Source: Stappia sp. ES.058
GTDB lineage: Bacteria > Pseudomonadota > Alphaproteobacteria > Rhizobiales > Stappiaceae
DNA length: 64,000 bases
Assembly (NCBI RefSeq): GCF_900105595.1
Contig: NZ_LT629784.1
Coordinates: 2,356,001 to 2,420,000, forward strand
Reading direction: 5' to 3'
The notes under the pieces are model-generated. The model saw nothing but the letters and a program-made list of their open reading frames with translations. It did not search any database and was not told where the DNA came from. Below, piece by piece: positions 45,811 through 52,555 of the stretch (position 1 is the stretch's first letter; the number at the start of each line of letters is the position of its first letter). A program made the position numbers and the translations under genes.

Positions 45811-46200
45811 TCAGCCGGCAAGGGCGCGCATGCCCCACAGGCCGGCGAGAAGAGCGACGAGCGAGGCTGCAACCGAAACGGCCGCATAGCCGAGCGCGGC
45901 CATCGGCTGGCCCCGCTCCCACAGAAAAACGACATCAAGGGAAAAGGCGGAAAATGTCGTGAAACCGCCCAGAACGCCCGTGGCGAGGAAAAGCCGAAGC
46001 CCGGCTCCCGTGCCCCCCGGGCTGGTGCGTGCCGCGAGCCAGCCGATCAGGAGGCCCATGGCCAGCGAGCCGAGGATATTGACCGTCAGCGTGCCGACAG
46101 GAAAACCGGGACCGACCCAGCGCAGCGCCGCCTGGTTCACCAGATGGCGGCTCCCCGCGCCCAGCGCGCCGCCAAGCGCAACAAGAAGAAAATGCGTCAT
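45811..46200 (-). CDS. crcB: CrcB/Fluc fluoride channel
   Basis: 129-residue, four-helix membrane protein that forms a dual-topology dimer channel exporting fluoride. 'GGALGAGSRHLV' (9-20), 'GTLTVNILGSLAMGLL' with the conserved Asn, and 'GVLGGFTTFSAFSLDVV' with the Phe-box and Na+ site are present. No fluoride riboswitch was recognised upstream: only 10 bases separate it from the VOC gene, so any control would be at the VOC or mgtE promoter. Confidence 0.95.
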   Translation of the reverse strand: MTHFLLVALGGALGAGSRHLVNQAALRWVGPGFPVGTLTVNILGSLAMGLLIGWLAARTSPGGTGAGLRLFLATGVLGGFTTFSAFSLDVVFLWERGQPMAALGYAAVSVAASLVALLAGLWGMRALAG

Positions 46201-46210
46201 TGCTGTCCCG

Positions 46211-46642
46211 TCATTGCCTGTAATTCGGCCAAAGCGCAGGTGCTGCGAACTCCACGACGTTGCCGTCCGGATCGTTCACATAGAGCGACAGTCCACCCGC
46301 CGGCCACGTCACCTCGCTGACGATCGGAACGCCGGCTTGCGCGAAATGCGCCCGCCATTGATCGACATCCGCCTTGTCGATCTTGAAGGCGAAATGGCTG
46401 GGTCCTTCGCTGTGGTGGCCGGGAATGACACCGCCGTCCGTCGGCACGTCCTCCCTGGTCGCCCCGCGCAGGAAGACCAGCAGGGCTTCGCCGGGCGCAG
46501 CGTCATAGACGCTCAGCCGATCCCCGCCGACCATGCGCTCAAGCCCCAGAATGCCGCCGTAAAACGCATGAGCGCGATCGATGTCCGCCACATAGACGGA
46601 TGTTTCCAAAATGCCCCGCACCCGGGGAGAACTTGCCATCAT
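46211..46642 (-). CDS. VOC-family (glyoxalase/bleomycin-resistance fold) protein
   Basis: 143-residue metal-dependent dioxygenase/lyase-fold protein. 'TSVYVADIDRAHAFYGGILGLE' opens the first beta-alpha-beta-beta-beta unit, and 'HFAFKIDKADVDQW' and 'LYVNDPDGNVVEF' (His and Glu metal ligands) the second. Reaction unknown. Two Met codons at 46642 and 46639 are possible starts after a GGGAG site. Between mgtE and crcB on the same strand. Confidence 0.88.
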   Translation of the reverse strand: MMASSPRVRGILETSVYVADIDRAHAFYGGILGLERMVGGDRLSVYDAAPGEALLVFLRGATREDVPTDGGVIPGHHSEGPSHFAFKIDKADVDQWRAHFAQAGVPIVSEVTWPAGGLSLYVNDPDGNVVEFAAPALWPNYRQ

Positions 46643-46676
46643 GACACTCCCTTTAGTTTGCGCATGGTTGCTTCCC

Positions 46677-48092
46677 TCAGATCGGCAGGCCGAACCAGAG
46701 CGCCGCGATCCACAGGAAGGCGAAGAAGCCGACGATATCGGTCACGGTGGTGACGAAAACGCTGGAGGCAATCGCGGGATCGACACCGATCTTCTCCAGG
46801 ACCACCGGAATGAGCAGGCCCGACAGGCCGGCCGACACCATGTTGATGACGATGGCCGCGCCGATCACAGTGCCAAGTCCCGAATTGCCGAACCAAAGCG
46901 TGGCGGCAATGCCGATCAGAACCGCAAGCGCGATGCCGTTGAGCAGGCTGACCAGCACCTCCCTGCGCAACACCCGCCACATGTTGCGGGCATCGAGTTC
47001 CTGGGTCGCAAGCGCGCGCACCGCGACCGTCATCGTCTGTGTGCCGGCATTGCCGCCCATGGAGGCGACGATCGGCATCAGCACCGCGAGCGCCACCATC
47101 GCCTCGATGGTGCCCTCGAACAGCGAAATGACGACCGAAGCGAGCACCGCGGTCGCAAGATTGACCACCAGCCAGGTGAAACGGGATTTGGCGGTGACAA
47201 GCACCGCGTCGGAAATCTCCTCGTCACCCAGGCCGGCAAGGCCGCGCAGATCCTCTTCCGCCTCCTCCTGAATGACGTCGACGATATCGTCGATCATGAC
47301 CATGCCGACCAGCCGTCCGGCATCGTCGACCACACCGGCGGAGACGAGGTTGTAACGCTCGAAGGACCGGGCGACCTCTTCCCGGTCTTCCTTTGCCTCG
47401 AAGGGGTGGACGTCCTCCTCCATGATCGCGGAGACCTTTGTCGCCCGCTTGGTACGCAGCAACTTGTCGAGCGGCAGCGCGCCGATCAGACGAAAGCCCG
47501 GATCGACGACGAAGATCTCGTGAAACGTGTCCGGCAGGTCTTCCGCCTCGCGCATGTAGTCGATGGTCTGCCCGACGCTCCAGAACGGCGGCACCGCAAT
47601 GAAGTCCGTCTGCATGAGACGGCCGGCGGATTCTTCCGGATAGTCGAGAGAGCGCTGAAGCTGGACGCGATCGGTGTGCGACAGCCGCTGCAGGATCGCT
47701 GCCTGCTCTTCCTCGCTCAGGTCCTCCAGAATGTAGACGGCATCGTCGGAATCGAGCTCGCCGATTCCTTCCGCCAGCGTCTTCGCCGGCAGCTCTTCCA
47801 GGATCTTGAGGCGGACCGCCTCGTCGAGTTCCGTCAGGGTGGCGAAATCGAACTCGTCACCGAGCAGCCGGACGAAGGGGCCCCGGCTGTCGCCATCCAT
47901 CGATTCGATCAGGTCGGCGACATCCGCCTCGTGCAGGTCGCCCACCAGCCCGATGAGCGCGGCCGCATCCTCCGCCTCGATGGCCGCTTCGATCAGCGCG
48001 AGAAATTCTGCGGAAATGCGCCCCTCGTCGTCGCGCACGGCCGGAAGCTCCAGCATGGGATCGGATGGTTCGACTGTTTCGGCGTCCGACAC
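46677..48092 (-). CDS. mgtE: MgtE magnesium transporter
   Basis: Mg2+ channel/transporter of about 471 residues. The N-terminal superhelical domain (30-150), paired CBS domains (about 155-275, 'VDPGFRLIGALPLDKLL' and 'VDDAGRLVGMVMIDDIVDVI') sense cytosolic Mg2+, and five TM helices follow from 300. 'GNAGTQTMTVAVRALA' in the first pore helix and 'VTDIVGFFAFL' near the C-terminus carry the ion-path Asp. A GTG at 48092 with a GGGAGG site is my preferred start; GTG 48134 is an alternative. No M-box was recognised upstream. Confidence 0.93.
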   Translation of the reverse strand: MSDAETVEPSDPMLELPAVRDDEGRISAEFLALIEAAIEAEDAAALIGLVGDLHEADVADLIESMDGDSRGPFVRLLGDEFDFATLTELDEAVRLKILEELPAKTLAEGIGELDSDDAVYILEDLSEEEQAAILQRLSHTDRVQLQRSLDYPEESAGRLMQTDFIAVPPFWSVGQTIDYMREAEDLPDTFHEIFVVDPGFRLIGALPLDKLLRTKRATKVSAIMEEDVHPFEAKEDREEVARSFERYNLVSAGVVDDAGRLVGMVMIDDIVDVIQEEAEEDLRGLAGLGDEEISDAVLVTAKSRFTWLVVNLATAVLASVVISLFEGTIEAMVALAVLMPIVASMGGNAGTQTMTVAVRALATQELDARNMWRVLRREVLVSLLNGIALAVLIGIAATLWFGNSGLGTVIGAAIVINMVSAGLSGLLIPVVLEKIGVDPAIASSVFVTTVTDIVGFFAFLWIAALWFGLPI

Positions 48093-48616
48093 GATCCCCT
48101 CCCTGGTTTGTCTGCTGCAGCCGTGCAGGGCCACACCCGGCGCGCCCTGCTCTCACGTCCGGGCAAGCCTACGCGAGAGCGTATTGCAGTGCGCAAGAAT
48201 TGCGACCCGCACCTGACACAGTCTTAGGGCAAAGACCTTGCGGCACCAACGCCCGCCACGCGGATTTCTGTGGGGCCAGCGCGAAAAACGGCTGGTGTGA
48301 AGGCGATGACCGCGAAACGCACGGGGCCGGCGCCGCGCAAGCCGCCCCGTCCTCATCATCGGGAAAACACAGGGCGTCGACGCCCGACGCAGCGAAACCG
48401 ACCCGATGACGACAGATACGCACTTAGTGCATTTTTACAAACCCTGAAAGCGCTCATGCCCGGAATCGCCGCGGGACGGCACAACACGCTGAACCAAACA
48501 TCGCGCCGGGCATGGACAGCCGGTCCGCCCCACCTCGATGGCGAGCGCGACGGCATACCCTGGAGCGGGCGTTTCAACAGCCTCCGGGCCTGCTCCGTTG
48601 GCGTTCAGGTCACGAA

Positions 48617-48692
48617 CTAGTGGTTCGATTCCGGCATTTGCCTCCCCGTGCAGCACCGTCGCAGCAAATGTCGGAAGCAAGAAAACCACTAG
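48617..48692. repeat. Imperfect palindrome unit 1
   Basis: Outer 9-bp perfect stem CTAGTGGTT (48617-48625) with AACCACTAG (48684-48692), internal loops of 5 and 9 bases, and an inner 11-bp stem CCGGCATTTGC with GCAAATGTCGG (one G-T wobble). The terminal loop is 22 bases. Architecture and core motifs (CATTTG/CAAATG, CCACTAG) match unit 2, which begins 15 bases later. Confidence 0.7.
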
Positions 48693-48707
48693 ATAAATAT
48701 ATGATTG

Positions 48708-48784
48708 TAGCGGAGCTTTTGAATTTGACATTTGATCAGGAGCCTCGCCGCAAACGGGACTCAAATGTCAAATTCGCTCCACTA
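48708..48784. repeat. Imperfect palindrome unit 2
   Basis: Outer stem TAGCGGAGC (48708-48716) with GCTCCACTA (48776-48784), one mismatch; four-base bulge TTTT on one side; inner perfect 15-bp stem GAATTTGACATTTGA (48721-48735) with TCAAATGTCAAATTC (48761-48775); 25-base loop. No U-run follows on either strand, so it is not an intrinsic terminator. Confidence 0.75.
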
Positions 48785-49021
48785 GCAGATGCGGCAGGTT
48801 CGGCATGCAGCAACGATTCAGCCAGCCTTAAGGAATGCGGGCCAATCATCCCGGCAGGCAACCACGATTTCCGGCCCGGGCAAGCATCGCGGGCCCGGCT
48901 CACGATGACAGAGCAACGCGCATCATGCAGACATTCAGGACCCGCGCCAGTGAGTTCTTCACGCGAATTCGCGCCAAATGGATCGTAAGCCATCCCCGCC
49001 CTTTGGAAGAGAGAGAATAAC

Positions 49022-49927
49022 ATGATCATTGGCATCAACCTCTACGACATGGCCAAGATCATTGCCGGTCTGGTCGTTCTCGGCATCGTTCTGGCCATTT
49101 TCAGCGCCCCGGTTCAGGCCATCATCTATGTGATCGATAGCTTTGGCCATCTGGCGGATAACGGCATGGGCTGGCTGCAATATCCGGCCTGGCTGCTGCT
49201 CGCGGTGGCAATCGTTTTCCTTGTGCGTCGCAAATGGCTCGCAGGCGGCGCGACCGTGGCGACACTCATCGCGCTCAGCGCCTGGGTCGGCTTCACCAGC
49301 GCCGACATGCGCGGCGACACGGTGGCCTTTGGCTCCGAACGCAATGTGCAATGGGCCGCAGCCCTTGCCGGTGAGCCGCGCTCCGTTTCGATGGCCTGGA
49401 TCGAGCCGGAAGAGATCCAGACCCTGCGACGCGACACCGACGTGAGTTGCTGCACAAGCGAGTTCGTGCTCAAGGAGGAAGGCTCCTATCCCAAAGACAC
49501 CGGTACTGCCATGCGGGTGGGCAAATACAACCTGAGCCGGACGGGCACCCTGGCAACGTCCAGCTTCCTCACCGACTATATCGAGGTCGTCAATGACGGC
49601 GCCGGCGACTGGCTTGCCTTCGCCAATCGGTGTATCGCCGCGTACCGACGGGACATGGAGGCCTACGCCCGAGAAAATGGCAAGGCGGCTGTCGACCGCC
49701 TGTCGCGAGAAAACGCCAGGAAGTTTCCCCGCCCGGACCATTGCAATACCGTGGAAGGCGTCGAGGAGGCCTACAGTCTGGATCTCGCCGCGCGGATGGT
49801 GGAGGTCATCGAGGCGGATGGCGGCAACGCCGCATCCCTTTTGAAGACGAGCGGTCTTGACGCCGCATGCGCCGCCCATGACCGCTGTGCCGCCTTCGAA
49901 CAGAATTTCGCACTGGATGTGAAATAG
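49022..49927 (+). CDS. Unknown membrane-anchored protein
   Basis: 301-residue protein of no family I recognise. Three hydrophobic segments occupy the N-terminus (about 12-38, 52-70, 75-93), and a soluble, charged C-terminal domain of about 200 residues follows, with Cys pairs (residues in 'DVSCCTSEF', 'DHCNT', 'AACAAHDRC') that may form disulfides if it faces the periplasm. A GGAAGAGAGAG ribosome site precedes ATG 49022. Placed just beyond the palindromic repeats in the gene-poor area, with no partner genes. Confidence 0.6.
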   Translation: MIIGINLYDMAKIIAGLVVLGIVLAIFSAPVQAIIYVIDSFGHLADNGMGWLQYPAWLLLAVAIVFLVRRKWLAGGATVATLIALSAWVGFTSADMRGDTVAFGSERNVQWAAALAGEPRSVSMAWIEPEEIQTLRRDTDVSCCTSEFVLKEEGSYPKDTGTAMRVGKYNLSRTGTLATSSFLTDYIEVVNDGAGDWLAFANRCIAAYRRDMEAYARENGKAAVDRLSRENARKFPRPDHCNTVEGVEEAYSLDLAARMVEVIEADGGNAASLLKTSGLDAACAAHDRCAAFEQNFALDVK

Positions 49928-50008
49928 CCGGGGCCACAGGCAGCGGCGGTCGGATCAATTCCGAGAACCGCGCACGAACACGAACGGACCCCGCACGTCA
50001 GATGTCGC

Positions 50009-50140
50009 CTAATACACGAACCAGAAGGTCACGACGAGCAGAATGGCGGCGCCAAGGCCGAGCGATATGCCGAGAACGCGCGCGTTCGCCGTGCTGGTGT
50101 TTCCCTGCCGGGCGTCGGTTTTCTTTTTCTCGATGCTCAT
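50009..50140 (-). CDS. Tiny single-pass membrane protein (43 residues)
   Basis: Starts MSIEKKKTDARQG with a positively charged, polar N-terminus (1-20) and one C-terminal TM helix (about 22-43, ending FWFVY), which predicts N-in, tail-anchored topology. AAGGAG lies 7 bases before ATG 50140, supporting translation. No family is recognised; many alphaproteobacterial short tail-anchored proteins are unannotated. Confidence 0.6.
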   Translation of the reverse strand: MSIEKKKTDARQGNTSTANARVLGISLGLGAAILLVVTFWFVY

Positions 50141-50663
50141 CGCACGCTCCTTTCGGTTCGATAGCGCTCCGGCCTGTTGAGGCCCCTCATGTGGCATGAG
50201 CGGACAACGGGCACGAAGAAAAATTCAGTTACTGACTAAACGCTGTTACGCAAAAAAGTTCCAAAAGGATTTCTTGAATTCAAAAAATGAACCTGTGTGA
50301 CGTATTAATTTACAAGCCGAGAGATTTTTTAAAAATATTACATTGGGGCCAATCTTCAGCGGTCATCCGAATTCAAGAACCCTTCAAAGCCGATATAAAA
50401 ATCCAGAGCAACCTTTACAACACCAGTCGGGAACAAATCTTTTTGTTCTGCCATCAACACAATACTGAAGACATACGACCGCCCATCAAACGGCTGCGCC
50501 TGGTTTCCATGCGGAGATGTGACCGCATGAATCCGAGTGCCACGTCAGCCTCATTCACGGATCCAGGCCCAAACGCCAATATGTCGGATAGTTATCCTTC
50601 AAGCTGCCGAACCACGTCTTTTTGGCCGGCGGGCATCCGCCGGGGTGGTCGGGCAAAAAGGCA
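50141..50663. other. AT-rich interval beside tRNA-Leu
   Basis: Markedly more AT-rich between about 50210 and 50480 than the surrounding sequence, with no gene I can support. A frame from 50287 begins plausibly (MNLCDVLIYKPRDF) but continues through the terminator and antisense to the tRNA, so its 3' part cannot be real. Composition and position suggest residue of an inserted element. Confidence 0.5.
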
Positions 50664-50696
50664 CAAAAAAACCCGGTCCGAAGACCGGGTCTTTTT
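50664..50696 (-). terminator. Intrinsic terminator after tRNA-Leu
   Basis: Perfect 8-bp stem ACCCGGTC/GACCGGGT with a 4-base loop, flanked by runs of A on one side and T on the other, so it can act in both directions. It begins right after the CCA end of the tRNA on the minus strand. Confidence 0.85.
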
Positions 50697-50783
50697 TGGT
50701 GCGGTCGAGAAGACTCGAACTTCCACGGGTTTTACCCCACAGCGACCTCAACGCTGCGCGTCTACCAATTCCGCCACGACCGC
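50697..50783 (-). tRNA. tRNA-Leu (anticodon GAG)
   Basis: 87-nucleotide gene. The acceptor stem GCGGTCG/CGACCGC is perfect, followed by discriminator A and an encoded CCA (ACCA at 50700-50697). D-arm GCGG..CGC, anticodon stem CAGCG/CGCTG with loop TTGAGGT giving anticodon GAG, a long variable arm as in class II tRNAs, and T-loop TTCGAGT. It decodes CUC/CUU leucine codons. Confidence 0.95.
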
Positions 50784-50887
50784 TTGTTCCGCAACAGATT
50801 GCGCTGCGGAGCCCTCGTCTAGCAAATCGGTTTTTACGGCGCAAGCGAATTGCGAGGGGATATTCACAGCCTTGCGCTTCCGGAGGT

Positions 50888-51154
50888 TCAAACCGGACCG
50901 GCGGCGCGCACCGGGCGCGCTTCGGGCGGGCGGATCAGGACTTCCGTGACCGAAACGCCGACGCGCTCACCCTGAAGAACCACCTGTCCCCGGGCGATGG
51001 GAATGTTGTTGGCGAGGATCTTCACGTCATCCTCCTCGCGCGACATCAGTTCGATGACGGCACCGCGACCCATGCGAAGCAACTGGTGGATCGGCATTTC
51101 CGCCGTTCCCAGAACCACCGAGATATCGATGGAGATATTGTCGAAGATGCCCAT
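50888..51154 (-). CDS. Orphan FliM/FliN-family (SpoA-domain) motor-switch protein
   Basis: 88-residue protein consisting of a single SpoA (surface presentation) domain, like the C-terminal part of FliN: 'ISVVLGTAEMPIHQLLRMGRGAVIEL' in part, 'DVKILANNIPIARGQVVLQGERVGVSVTEVL' in part. Such domains form the C-ring of the flagellar motor or the export gate of type III systems. It is an orphan here, with no other flagellar genes within the window. A CtrA-like box lies about 100 bases upstream. Whether it is a working C-ring subunit is untested. Confidence 0.85.
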   Translation of the reverse strand: MGIFDNISIDISVVLGTAEMPIHQLLRMGRGAVIELMSREEDDVKILANNIPIARGQVVLQGERVGVSVTEVLIRPPEARPVRAAGPV

Positions 51155-51253
51155 GTAAGCGTCCGGCCTCGAACAAGGATGGCAATGCCAAGGTATTCAC
51201 TCTAAATGACGGGAGCGCGGATCACACCCAAGCCGACCTTGAGCGCGCCATGG

Positions 51254-51268
51254 TTAACAAACCGCTAA
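51254..51268. promoter_or_regulatory. CtrA-like box between fliN-like gene and lipB
   Basis: TTAA-CAAACCG-CTAA matches the CtrA consensus TTAA-N7-TTAA in all but one base and is embedded in GGTTAAC (CtrA half-site). It lies 100 bases upstream of the FliN-like ATG and 13 bases before lipB. CtrA controls flagellar genes in alphaproteobacteria, which gives the position some meaning. Confidence 0.4.
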
Positions 51269-51280
51269 CGGACTTGCAAA

Positions 51281-52018
51281 ATGACAGAACGCGGGCAGAT
51301 CCTCAAAGGGTTCCATCCGACACCGCACGACGGCCCGCCGGTGGAATGGGCCGTCAGCGACGATCTTGTGCCCTATGAGGACGCGCTTGCGGAAATGGAC
51401 GAGCGTGTCGCCGGCATCGCCGACGGCACGCTGGCGGAGCGCATCTGGCTTTTGGAGCACCCGCCTCTCTATACCGCCGGGACCAGCGCGAAGGGGGCCG
51501 ATCTGCTCACGCCCGACCGGTTCCCGGTGCACAAGACCGGCCGCGGCGGGCAATACACCTATCATGGCCCCGGACAGCGGGTGGTCTATGTGATGCTCGA
51601 TCTCAAGCGGCGCACACCGGATGTTCGTGCCTTTGTCGCGACGCTGGAGGACTGGCTGATCTCCGCACTCTGGGAGCATCACGTGCGCGGCGAACGGCGC
51701 GAGGACCGCGTCGGCGTCTGGGTGCGTCGCCCGGAGAAGGGCCATGACCGCGAAGACAAGATCGCCGCCATCGGTATCCGCATGCGCAAATGGGTGAGCT
51801 TTCACGGGATGGCGCTCAACGTCGACCCGCAGCTGGATCATTTCGCCGGGATCGTTCCCTGCGGCGTCACCGCTCACGGTGTCACCAGCCTGGTCGATCT
51901 CGGCCTGCCCGTAACGCTGGCCGATGTCGACCTGACGCTGAAGCGCACATTCGAGGAGCTCTTCGGATCCACCGTCGCGGTCGAGGCCCCTGATTTCGCG
52001 ACACGGTTTTCCGTTTGA
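51281..52018 (+). CDS. lipB: Octanoyltransferase LipB
   Basis: Transfers octanoyl from acyl carrier protein to lipoyl domains, the first step of lipoate synthesis. 245 residues with the family signature '[21 protein letters not shown]' (split), catalytic Lys in '[22 protein letters not shown]', and catalytic Cys in '[14 protein letters not shown]'. ATG 51281 is set by family length. LipA is not adjacent. folB follows 168 bases later. Confidence 0.95.
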   Translation: MTERGQILKGFHPTPHDGPPVEWAVSDDLVPYEDALAEMDERVAGIADGTLAERIWLLEHPPLYTAGTSAKGADLLTPDRFPVHKTGRGGQYTYHGPGQRVVYVMLDLKRRTPDVRAFVATLEDWLISALWEHHVRGERREDRVGVWVRRPEKGHDREDKIAAIGIRMRKWVSFHGMALNVDPQLDHFAGIVPCGVTAHGVTSLVDLGLPVTLADVDLTLKRTFEELFGSTVAVEAPDFATRFSV

Positions 52019-52186
52019 GCGAACACGACAATGGCGGCAATGCCGCTTCCTGTTCCATCAACTTCGAGAAATTTCGGGACAGGTTTTGCGAAACCAAGTC
52101 CTCAGAACGCGGTTGCGGCATCAAGGCTGCACCTGCTAGATGGCGATCCGATCCAGACACTCCCCTCCCGCCAGACCGGACGCATC

Positions 52187-52555
52187 ATGGACGCCATTCA
52201 CCTTCAGGACCTGGCCTTTTACGCCTACCACGGCGTCCATGCGGAAGAAGCGCGGCTCGGCCAGCGCTTTCTGGTCGACCTGACCTGCCACCTTGACCTG
52301 ACGACGGTGTCCGCGTCAGACCGCTACGAGGATACGGTCTGCTACGGCCTCCTGACCGAAACCGTGGAGCGGGTGGTGACCAGTTCCCGGTTTCAGCTGA
52401 TCGAGCGGTTGGCCGGGGCGATTGCCGACGCCGTGCTGGATTGCGACGCCCGCATCGCATCGGTGCGCGTGCGGGTTCACAAGCCGGGCGCGCCCCTCCC
52501 CATCGCCACGGGCCGCGTCAGCGTCGAGATCTCACGCGCCCGCGCTGGCGGCTGA
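52187..52555 (+). CDS. folB: Dihydroneopterin aldolase
   Basis: 122-residue enzyme of folate synthesis, cleaving dihydroneopterin to 6-hydroxymethyl-dihydropterin and glycolaldehyde. 'FYAYHGVHAEEARLGQRFLVDL' in part provides the pterin-binding Glu, 'TVCYGLLTETV' the catalytic Tyr, and 'VRVHKPGAPLP' the catalytic Lys. ATG 52187 is chosen since residues upstream do not match the family. Its last 24 bases overlap the patatin gene's 3' end. Confidence 0.92.
   Translation: MDAIHLQDLAFYAYHGVHAEEARLGQRFLVDLTCHLDLTTVSASDRYEDTVCYGLLTETVERVVTSSRFQLIERLAGAIADAVLDCDARIASVRVRVHKPGAPLPIATGRVSVEISRARAGG

Larger units (their letters stand above)
48093..49021. other. Gene-free interval with palindromic repeats
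   Basis: About 930 bases without a gene I can support, between divergent mgtE and the unknown membrane protein. It contains the tandem palindromes at 48617-48784, drops in GC there, and contains T-arm-like bases (GGTTCGATTCC at 48622-48632) that do not fold as a tRNA. Confidence 0.6.

Noticed and set aside
45800..46642. Fluoride riboswitch before crcB
   Set aside because: Only 10 bases separate crcB from the VOC gene, and no fluoride-aptamer-like fold was seen upstream of the VOC gene.
48600..48645. tRNA or tmRNA T-arm-like sequence GGTTCGATTCC
   Set aside because: The flanking 5-base stems do not pair and no D-arm, anticodon arm or acceptor can be drawn; the bases are better explained as the left arm of palindrome unit 1.
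50287..50949. 220-codon open frame on the plus strand
   Set aside because: It runs through a perfect terminator hairpin and antisense across the whole tRNA-Leu gene, then antisense to the FliN-like gene; no ribosome site.
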